Positions 11,643 through 19,308 of a stretch of 39,986 nucleotides of DNA are shown here, piece after piece (position 1 is the stretch's first letter; every line of letters starts with the position of its first letter). Position numbers and translations under genes: made by a program. The stretch comes from Apiotrichum sp. Y4204 (lineage: Eukaryota; Basidiomycota; Tremellomycetes; Trichosporonales; Trichosporonaceae). The stretch lies in the NCBI GenBank assembly GCA_025531455.1, contig JAMYHL010000146.1:1-39986 (forward strand), written 5' to 3'. The notes below the pieces were generated by a model that was given only the letters and a program-made list of their open reading frames with translations, had not been told where the DNA came from and did not search any database.

Positions 11643-13001
11643 ATGCGTGTCGCCGTCCTTGTTCTGTCGCTGCTCGCGACTGCGGCGGCCCGTCCCCACT
11701 TCCAGCCGCTTCACCACCGCGACCTCGACATTGTCCGTCGTGCAAACGAAACGATGGAGGAGAAGCCCGGATCCTCGACCGGACCTGTCGTTACCGCCAC
11801 CGACGAGTCGCCCGCTACGACCACCCCCATCACCCCCAGCAGCACTCGTGAGGAGCCTCCCACTACCACTGCCGAAACGACGCCCACCACGCGTCACAAC
11901 ACGTCGGACGCGCCGGCGTCGACCCAGACCCCGGGCTCGTCCACCGCCTCGACCACGGACGAGACCTCGTCCAACACCCCGAGCACCTCGGCTGCGAGTG
12001 TGAACCCCAGCTCTGGCCTCTCTTCGAGCACCAGCTCGGCCGTTGCTGCTTCCACTTCCGCGACCTCGACGGTTTCCGCCAGCGTTGACTCGTCGGCGGC
12101 CCTTTCCACGGACACCAAGACTACCGCCACCCAAAAGGCGAGCACCACCAAGGCGCCCATTGTCCTCTCCAGCCGCACCGCAAAGCCGTCTGCCACCTCG
12201 TCGTCCGAGTCGTCGAATGAGGACAAGAAGTCGAGCGGTCTTCCCAAGGCTGCCCTCATCGCCATCATCGTCGTCGCCTCAGTCATCGGTCTCGCCGCCA
12301 TCATCTGGACGCTCTTCCGCAAGTGGAAGCTGCGCCCGAGCAAGAACTTTGACAACCGCATGAAGCCCATCGACTTTGGCCCCACCCACAACGACGACTT
12401 TATGGAAAAGTCGATGCACGACCGCCAGCGTCAAGAGTTTGTTGCCGACCTCGACATGGACACCCACCACAACAACTCGCTCACCGCGGGCATTCCCGAC
12501 CACGACTTTACCGCTGGCGCCGCTGGTGGTGCCCACTACAACCAGTACGACCCGGACCCCTACGAGTACGACCCTTACGCCCGTGCTTCGCCGTACGACT
12601 TTAGCACTCCTGCCGCTGCTGGCGACAATGTCCACCCGGACATGCTCTCGGACACTGGCCACGCTCAGTACGACGCCTCCAACCACGGTCATGTCGTCCA
12701 GCCGTCCGCGCACCCCGAGTACCCTGCCGTCCCCGAGCCCTCGCACGCCACCTACCCGCCGCAGCCGGGAGCCCCCGCCCCCACCGGCGGCTACTATGGT
12801 GTCACCGACCACCCGACGCAGGACGCTCTTGTCGACGACGGCTACTCGAACCTCCAGCGCGGCCCGTCTGTCGGCCACGCCGGCTACCCGCCCCAGGCTC
12901 AGCCGTTTGACCCCTACGGCACCACCGACTTTTCCATCGCCGGCCGCCCCACCGGCGGCGTCGACAGCCCATACGCCCAGGCAGCTGCCTTCCGGTACTA
13001 A
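11643..13001 (+). CDS. Single-pass Ser/Thr-rich cell-surface protein, stress-sensor-like
   Basis: One exon, 452 aa. A signal peptide (MRVAVLVLSLLATAAA, cleaved near residue 17) leads into about 180 residues that are extremely rich in Ser and Thr, as in heavily O-mannosylated stalks. One hydrophobic helix follows at about 203-224 (ALIAIIVVASVIGLAAIIW) with a basic stop (FRKWKLR). The cytoplasmic tail of about 225 residues is rich in Pro, Tyr, His and Asp (QYDPDPYEYDPYARASPYDF). The order stalk, helix, tail resembles Mid2/Wsc-type wall-integrity sensors. No WSC Cys domain is present, so I do not assign a family. The start at 11643 is preferred because it begins the signal peptide and is the first ATG after 733 ATG-free bases. 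An upstream in-frame extension has no ATG. Many Tyr residues in the tail could be phosphorylation or endocytosis sites (inference). Confidence 0.85.
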   Translation: MRVAVLVLSLLATAAARPHFQPLHHRDLDIVRRANETMEEKPGSSTGPVVTATDESPATTTPITPSSTREEPPTTTAETTPTTRHNTSDAPASTQTPGSSTASTTDETSSNTPSTSAASVNPSSGLSSSTSSAVAASTSATSTVSASVDSSAALSTDTKTTATQKASTTKAPIVLSSRTAKPSATSSSESSNEDKKSSGLPKAALIAIIVVASVIGLAAIIWTLFRKWKLRPSKNFDNRMKPIDFGPTHNDDFMEKSMHDRQRQEFVADLDMDTHHNNSLTAGIPDHDFTAGAAGGAHYNQYDPDPYEYDPYARASPYDFSTPAAAGDNVHPDMLSDTGHAQYDASNHGHVVQPSAHPEYPAVPEPSHATYPPQPGAPAPTGGYYGVTDHPTQDALVDDGYSNLQRGPSVGHAGYPPQAQPFDPYGTTDFSIAGRPTGGVDSPYAQAAAFRY

Positions 13002-13395
13002 GTGGTAACCTTGCTCGCTGGCGAGCAGGCGAGCCGCACCGCAGCTGCTGCAAGACAGCTCCAGCTCTTGAACCCAAGGACTCTTCTTCGGCTATTCCCC
13101 CTTTTCGTCCCCTCCCCTCCTACGTTTCTCCTATACCAGAGGCCCGAGCGGAGCAGCCGTGCCGCTGTCCCATTACGCTTGTACAAGACTATATATACCG
13201 GTTGGCGTCCCCCGCCATGCATGTTTGACGAAACGCGCTGGCGCCACAGGCTGCTGGCGCCGAGGCAGTGGGGTATGGGGAAAGAGAATGTGGAAGAAGG
13301 GTGGAACAGCGTGTAGGGAGCGACTGTATCGGGCATCTATTCATCTCGACTAACGGATACTCTAACTTGACTCTGATTCTATCTATCTGATATTT
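13002..13395. other. Convergent 3' region between the sensor-like gene and the 447-aa gene
   Basis: No gene is seen. Both flanking genes end here, so this holds two 3' UTRs. ATGCAT occurs once, at 13217-13222, about 215 nt after one stop and 175 nt after the other. A TATATATA-like stretch at 13189-13198 could act as an AT-rich processing element. Confidence 0.5.
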
Positions 13396-14842
13396 CTAAT
13401 CGGTCTGCATCCCGCGCGACTCGGAAACGACGCGTGCCACGGGAATACCAACCTGCACGCCGCGATCATGCAGACGGGCGAGCTCGAGATCAAGGTCTTC
13501 CGCCGCAGAGGTATACGACGACGACGAGGAAGACGAGCTCACGGGCGTGGTGATGTTCGTCGAGGGGAGCGTGTGCGGCGCCGACGACGAAGGGGCAGAG
13601 GGGGAGATGGGAGCCGGAACCCCGCCGCCCGCCTTGCCCGCCTTGCGACGCACGCGGCCCCACTTATCCACCTCCCACCCGTCGTCGCTCTCGCTCTCGC
13701 TCTTCTCGCTCCCACTCTGGCTGTTGAGGCATCCCCACTCGACAAACCCGGGCTCAATGGCGGGAATAACGGCTTCCTCACCGCCACCGCCGTTCTCGCT
13801 CGGGGGCACGCTCGGGACTAGATCCCCGACGCTGCTCGACACGCTCCCGGCGCTCCCCCCCTCGCTGTCGCGCTCGTCTGCGGGCTGCGGCGCGGAACAC
13901 CAAATACAGACTCCGTCCCAGAAGAGACAGCGGCCTGGGAGTTAGTAAACCTTGAGAATAAACGAACAGAGATTACGGAAGGGAAATGGCGGAAAACAGA
14001 AACTGGACTACAGAAAGAAAGAAATTGTGCCACTCACGTTTCCCCTTTCCGCCATTTTCGTCCTCGGGATCACAAGGCAGCCACCCCGCGGGTCGGGAGC
14101 TGCTCGGTGGTACGGCGGGCGCGCGCGCAAGCAGGTTGTCGAGCGGGGCGGCAAGGTCGGGGAACATGCGCGCGAGGTGGGCGTGCAGCGGCGCGGGGCG
14201 GGGCTTGAATGGGCTGCTGGTGTGGGATGCGGGTTGGCCAGTCTGGGTGTCTGGTACTTTTCCTTTTTCTGCTGTTGTCTGCACGCCGCGCGAGGCGGCC
14301 GAGGGCGTGTTTGTCCCGATGTCCCGGACCGAAGGGGTGTGTGTGCAGCTCTGGAAGTCGCTGCTCACGCCGCTGCTCGCGTCCGCGCTCTCGTTGCCTG
14401 TCCCGTGGCCGTGTGTCGCGGTGTGCGAGTATCCCACGGACACGGAGCCCGAGCCGGTACCGGTGGGTTCTCCCGCTCCCTCTCCTACCGAGTCATCAAC
14501 AGACTGCGCGCTGCCGGTCGGACTCGACTCGCAGTCGGCAGAGTACCCGCTACTGGAACGGCTGCGTACAAGCCCGTCGCTGCTGTGTCCGTCCGTTGCG
14601 GCGTTGCTGAGCGAGTATGGGAGCGTCGGCAGCTCTCCGAGCGGCGGCATGAGAGCATGGTAGTGGTAGTCTGCCGGCGAGGTGGACGTGGACGTGTCGC
14701 TTGCGTAGGCGTGATACAGCGGGGGACCGTCCGAGGCGACAGTGGAGCTGCTGTCCCCGCTCATCGTGGGTCCGGGGAGGGTACTCCCGCTCTCGCTTTC
14801 AGTGGAGGCGTCGTCGACAGAGTCGCCTTGAGGATGGGACAT
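13396..14842 (-). CDS. Low-complexity hypothetical protein
   Basis: Two exons on the minus strand (14842-14038 and 13934-13396), 447 aa. I do not recognise it. The first half is Ser/Thr/Gly/Asp-rich and probably disordered. A more ordered island comes just before the intron (PAPLHAHLARMFPDLAAPLDNLLARAPAVPP when read in two parts, about residues 220-250). The intron joins GGKGK to RRCLFWDGVCIWC, a short Cys/Trp cluster. The second half has an acidic/Ser stretch (SEKSESESDDGWEVDKWGRVRRK) and a run of Ser, and ends in a helix (LDLELARLHDRGVQVGIP) and RGMQTD. The helices could be interaction peptides. There is no signal peptide or membrane segment. It shares a 443-bp divergent intergenic region with NAA40. 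The reading frame is well supported by the splice signals. Function is unknown. Confidence 0.7.
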
Positions 14843-15285
14843 TGGAGTCACGGAACAGAGCAAGTTGTTGGATTCTGGCTCTGAAAGGTGTGTGTGTTTT
14901 TATCTGCTCTGTATCGTGTTGTTGATACTGCTTGTGATGCTCGCTGCTGTGAATGCTTGTCGGCCCACATCACTTATCACATGCATCAAAGACATCGCGC
15001 CTCTTTCCCATCATCAGTCCTCTCTCATCCATGAACCCGTACACACGCCGCGAGTGATTCAAAGTATCGTAACGACCATCTGCCACTCGTTCATCGTTGT
15101 TGCTCTTCTCGAAACGGGTGGACCACCTCCACCATCCACAATCCCCACACACCCACAACGGTTCTATCGCCACCCAAAAGTCGCTTGGCTCCAACAAGAG
15201 TCAACGACAACAACAACATCATCCAGCAAACTCATCACACATCCCCATCCCCCATCACTCCATCTCTCCCCACCAGACATACATC
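14843..15285. promoter_or_regulatory. Divergent promoter region between the 447-aa gene and NAA40
   Basis: 443 bases between two start codons on opposite strands. The left 124 bases are ATG-free on the minus strand. The right 254 bases (15032-15285) are ATG-free on the + strand and rich in CA, CC and CAAC. Both promoters must lie here. ATGCAT occurs at 14981. Confidence 0.55.
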
Positions 15286-16580
15286 ATGGCAACACAGCGC
15301 ATCCGCTCCGCGACATCCGTGCGTCCCCTCTCTGGCATCACTAACAAATAAGGCATCCCCAGCCCAGCTAGCCCCCGCCCTCCCTCGGACAGAACACACG
15401 CCGCTCGGCCCCGCCCTTCTCTCGCTGCACGCCGCCGCCCACCTTTCCCCCTCGGCGCAGGACGCGCTCTTTGCGCTCTTCGACGCCAACATCTCCCCTC
15501 TCGCGCAAGGAACAAGCATGCACACCTCTCCAGGACCAAAGCGCGAGGAGATGTTTCACCGCGACGCCCGCTTCCTCGTTCTCTCCCGCTCGCGGGTCAT
15601 GCCCGGCTCGATGCCCCGCGAGGGAAGCGTAAATGGAAATGGAGCTGGGCAGAATGGCGGAGTCAACGGGAGTGGTAATGGGGCGCCAGCGAATGGCCAC
15701 GCTACCCGGTCTCGGGAGCCTGATCTTGTCGATAACGATGCCGCCGACCTCGTCGGATACGCCAGCTTCCGCTTCGACACCGAGGAGACGATGGGGCCCA
15801 AGGACGTCGAGGTCGTGTACTGGTGAGTCGGTGGCGACTGGGAGGGATGGAATTTGTGTTGGTAGCGCTGGCTGCGCTCTTGCTGGGTCTCGCTGCTCGG
15901 CTGGTCGTCCCGCGGGGCGGCTGGCGGTGTAACCCATGCTTCGCGGGCGCCACATTGCCGTCCGAAGCCGGCACGCATGTCACCTGTGCACCTGTGCATC
16001 TGCGCACGTTTCAATCTGTCTCGTTCCGGCTGTCTCGCTTTTACTTGCATGCTAGCTGCTAGTTGCTAGTTGCTAGCCGCTGTGCTGCTAGCTTGCGACC
16101 TGTCTGCCACGTTCTGCTGCGTCCGTGCCACGCTGACACCAGCTACGAGCTGCATCTCGTCCCACGCGCGCGGGGCGCCGGCCTCGGCGCGCTGCTCATG
16201 AAGGAGCTGGAGCGTATCGGCCGCGAACGGGGAATGCGCAAGAGTATGCTGACGTGCTTGACTGGTGAGTCCCGTGTCGAGTGGCAAATGTGCATGGATG
16301 CTGACGCGTCACTCACTTGGATCACTTGTTTGGTTGGTCATGTGTCGTGTCGACAAACCGCAATCCTGTCACCGTGTCACGCACGCCCACTGTCACTTTT
16401 GACCATCACTTCATGGTTGCAGACAACAAATCTGCACTCGAGTTCTACACGCGCATGGGATACCGTCCCGACGAGATTGATCCGACGCGCATCGCGGACG
16501 AAGACGGGTGGGAGGACGTCGACGAGAACGGGTCCGAGCGACACTGCGACTATCGCATCCTGAGCAAGGTGCTCAAGTAG
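15286..16580 (+). CDS. NAA40: N-alpha-acetyltransferase 40 (NatD), histone H4/H2A N-terminal acetyltransferase
   Basis: Four exons: 15286-15318, 15353-15822, 16143-16264 and 16423-16580, giving 260 aa. The GNAT fold is visible in order: LVGYASFRFDTEE (strand pair); VVYCYELHLVPRARGAGLGALLMKEL, with the acetyl-CoA loop RARGAG (R-x-x-G-x-G); then MLTCLTDNKSALEFYTRMGY and a C-terminal CDYRIL strand. The YCYELHL spacing and the DNKSALEFY helix are typical of NAA40, which acetylates Ser1 of histones H4 and H2A. The segment around residues 110-140 has a Gly/Asn-rich insertion (NGNGAGQNGGVNGSGNG). The first intron ends at 15352 (34 nt, CTAAC then AAATAAG). An in-frame alternative acceptor at 15367 would remove five residues (255 aa). 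Intron 2 is 320 nt, the longest in the window. The gene converges on ORC6, with 175 bp between stops. Confidence 0.88.
16051..16092 (+). repeat. GCTAGTT/GCTAGC repeat inside NAA40 intron 2
   Basis: Five copies of a TGCTAG core spaced by 3-9 bases, within the unusually long second intron of NAA40. Confidence 0.65.
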
Positions 16581-16755
16581 TGAGTAGCCGGCGGGCCGCG
16601 GGCCGAGGTGGGGGTGAGAGGAGCGTGTGGGGCGTTTTCCAATGGAGGCGAGCTGCATACTGTGGTTGGCAGCGGTAGAGTGGTGATACACAGAGTAAGA
16701 GGTTGAGCCGTGGTAGTATACATGTACATTATTAATGCATCGTCCGTATCCACAA
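16581..16755. other. Short convergent 3' region (NAA40 / ORC6-like)
   Basis: 175 bases shared by the 3' ends of two converging genes. It contains TGTACAT at 16722-16728 and ATGCAT at 16735-16740. The two transcripts very likely overlap. Confidence 0.5.
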
Positions 16756-17729
16756 CTACACCCACGCCGCAAGGATGACGCTGTCAAGCGCGCCCATCTC
16801 CCCTGTCGTGCCCTTGCTCACTCTCCCCCGCGGCTTCTTGCGCGCCGGCTCATCGTCATCCGTAACGAGCACAGCGGGCACCTCGCCAAACACATCATCA
16901 TCAAGAGGAAGAGCCCAAACTTTCTCCTTAAACGTCCAATCCGCGCGTTTCCGGATCTTGCGCACACGCCGCCGCCCACCGCTCAGACCCAGAACAGCGA
17001 GCGGGTCTCTCCCGCTATCCGCCCCGCCGCGGAGGGCGAGGAACGCCGCGGCCCCCGCCCTTTCCTTTTCCTTATCCGTCCGCGCGGCCGACAACCGTTC
17101 AGTAAGCCGCACGGGCCGTGTCGGCGTCCGCTCCCCTTCTCCTTCTCCTTCTCCTTCTCCTTCTCCTTGTTCGTCTCCCTCGCTCTCCATCTCGCGCGCG
17201 CGTTTCGACGGCGTGACGCTCTGCCGGAGCGGCGACGCCCGCGCGGGGCTCACGAGCGAATACCGAAACGGCTTTTTCGGGGTGAGTAGCGGAGAGAGGT
17301 CGGAGGAGAAATGCGCCTGCGGCGAAGATGGAAGCGAGCTCGAGCCAGGCCGGGAACTGGACGAGGCGCCGCTGCTCCGCCCCGTCGCTTCTACCTCTGC
17401 GAGGACGCGGCGCGAGGCGGCGAGCGCGGAGCGAAAGTGCGTGGGCGCGACGGACGAGAGGCGCTGTGCCGTAGATTCGACTAGGTCGTGGGATTGGATC
17501 CTGGTGTAAGATGAGAAAAGGGGGGGGGGTGTAGCTGGCCTCTTGCGACTCACCTCTCACAGGCCAGGAGGGCGGCGACGCCGACGAGCGCCATCGTCTC
17601 CTCGCGCCGCAGGGCGCTGCCCTTCCCCGGGGCGGTGAGTGCGCGCAGCGTCGAGAGCAGGCCAGCTGCAACGGGGAGCGCGGGGTGCGTCGCGGAGGGA
17701 AAGAAGGGGTGCAGTTCTTTTGTGCTCAT
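16756..17729 (-). CDS. ORC6: ORC6-like origin recognition complex subunit
   Basis: Two exons on the minus strand (17729-17554 and 17500-16756), 306 aa. The N-terminal 95 residues have the shape of the fungal Orc6 first cyclin-like (TFIIB-type) domain: a Leu/Pro opening (KELHPFFPSATHPALPVAAGLL), a polar loop, LRREETMALVGVAALLACERI (an all-helical E-E-x-x-A, A-C-E-R pattern) and a closing helix (FRSALAASRRVLAEV). The middle is disordered and basic with SP/TP sites (LLTPKKPF, VTPSKRA), suggesting CDK targets, and has a Gly-Glu run encoded by a hexanucleotide repeat near 17138-17168. The C-terminus is basic with conserved-looking WTFKEKVWALPLDDD. I assign ORC6 from this pattern only. A different small helical nuclear protein remains possible. 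The single intron contains a run of 10 C on the coding strand. Confidence 0.5.
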
Positions 17730-17969
17730 GGAATATGGTGTGGTGGAGAGAAACAAGAGACAGAGGACACCGGACAAACAAAACCAAACACAGAAAACGG
17801 GGAATTGACTTTTGGAGGCGCGTCGCATCGCGTCGTGTCTGGTGGCAACATCTTGGGGGCTGGTCGCTTGATTCTGCAAGTCGCGATAATGCATACAACC
17901 AACTACGGACACGGGACACTAGTCCCAGAAACTAGATCTACATGCATGCTGCGATGCCCCGCTACACCG

Positions 17970-19037
17970 CTATGCCGCGAGCATGACGCGCTCCTCCTTG
18001 CCTGCGTGTCAGTGTTAAAGCTGGCGACGGTCTACCTTCTGTCCTGGCCTGGGCCTTGGCTGGCTCTGCGTCCTCTGCCTCTTGCGGCACGTCGTGCGGC
18101 GCGTCGGGGAGCGTAACCGGCTCTGATTCGGGTGCGTCGGGAATCTTGGGCTGCAAGTGAGCAATGCAGCGAAAGTGGAATAATTGACGTGCTGAACAGG
18201 CGAAATCCACCCAGCTCGGGTACCCACCATCGTCGCTGCCTCGAGCGCGGCCAGCTCGGCCTGCACGGCCTCCTCCTCCTCTGGGCTCATGCTCGACGCG
18301 AGCGCCTCGTCAATCTCGCGCTGGTACGCTACCGCGTCCGCGCTCGAGTCCATCAGGCGCTCGACGCGGTCGAGGGATACCTCGGCCTGCAGCTGCTTGA
18401 GCACCGCCGAGCCCTGTTCCAGGCCGTGCACCACCGCCGCCTGGATCTGGGAGAACTCGATCGTGTTCACCTGGTGTCAGCGGGGGAAAAGGAGAATAAT
18501 CCGGAGAGTCACCGGCGTGGAGAGGCGAGAGCAAGTGTTACCAGCCACTCGCCACTCGTCCGACTCACCAAGTCCTGTAGCGTCTGGAGCTGTCCGTCCG
18601 TCCGGATGAGCATCTGCTCCTGATTTTTCCGCTGCCGCAGCGCCGTGAGCGCCCGCCGCTGCCGTCAGAAAGACACTCTTGGGTAAGTAAGTACCCACCT
18701 TGTCGCCCGCGGCGAGCGCCTCGCGGGCAATTTCCTTCTCGCGGTCGAGGACTACCTGAATCTGGGAGTCAGTACGAATAGGAATATGGAGTTGATAAGC
18801 TCGCGGTCCCGCGAGGCTCAGACTACATATCCACACGCACGCGTTTCTGGAACTGCTTGAGCTTGTCGCGCTGGTTCTTCAGGCTGTCGTCAGTGCCAAC
18901 CCTGCGACCCCGGGAATCGTAGATCGCAGCCCACCCTCGCCCGGCACTCACTCGAGGACGGCGCGGTCCTGCGCCGTGATCCGCGGCCCGGGCTGCGCCA
19001 TGCCCATCTTGACGAGCGCATTCTGCCAGACGCCCAT
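17970..19037 (-). CDS. VPS20: ESCRT-III subunit VPS20 / CHMP6
   Basis: Seven exons on the minus strand: 19037-18952, 18883-18841, 18761-18699, 18658-18569, 18470-18228, 18150-18036 and 18001-17970, giving 223 aa (yeast Vps20 is about 221). The reading matches the family: ITAQDRAVLDLKNQRDKL, QKRIQVVLDREKEIARE, RRALTALRQRKNQEQML, then VNTIEFSQIQAAVVHGL and MDSSADAVAYQREIDEALAS. An acidic linker follows and a short end, EERVMLAA, is encoded by the last 32-nt exon. In the family, ESCRT-II recruits Vps20 on endosomes and Vps20 nucleates Snf7 filaments. Gly2 is present, so N-myristoylation is possible, although residue 6 is Asn rather than Ser/Thr. Helices 1-4 are intact. Six introns in a 672-base coding sequence is a high density. 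The gene starts 271 bp from the divergent golgin. Confidence 0.92.
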
Positions 19038-19308
19038 GGGTGCAGTGATGAGGAAAAGTGATTGAGGGCTGGTTGGGGGGATGATTGTCGTGATTGTGGT
19101 TTGTGTGGTGGAGAAAAGCGCGGTGGAGGCGGGCGGAATCATCACACTCATCACCGCGGTCCGTGACGTTGCCAGCTTCAGGCTCTCTCGCTCTCGAGCT
19201 TCGATCCCGACAACACACTTCCACTCCCACTTCCACCTCTCATCTCATCTTCATTCATCACCCCACACCACACCACACCACACCACACCACATCCCCTCC
19301 CCTTCCCG
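19038..19308. promoter_or_regulatory. Bidirectional promoter region VPS20 / golgin
   Basis: Only 271 bases separate the two start codons, so both promoters and both 5' UTRs share this space. The golgin side (19084-19308) is ATG-free on the + strand. It contains a CACAC microsatellite just before the golgin start. Confidence 0.65.
19264..19293. repeat. (CACAC)6 microsatellite in the golgin 5' leader
   Basis: Six tandem CACAC/CACAT units, ending 15 bases before the golgin ATG. They would be in the 5' UTR or core promoter. Confidence 0.8.

Noticed and set aside
15368..15822. NAA40 exon 2 beginning at 15368 instead of 15353
   Set aside because: Possible and in frame, but the 15352 acceptor better fits the branch-point spacing seen in the other introns, so it was kept only as an alternative.
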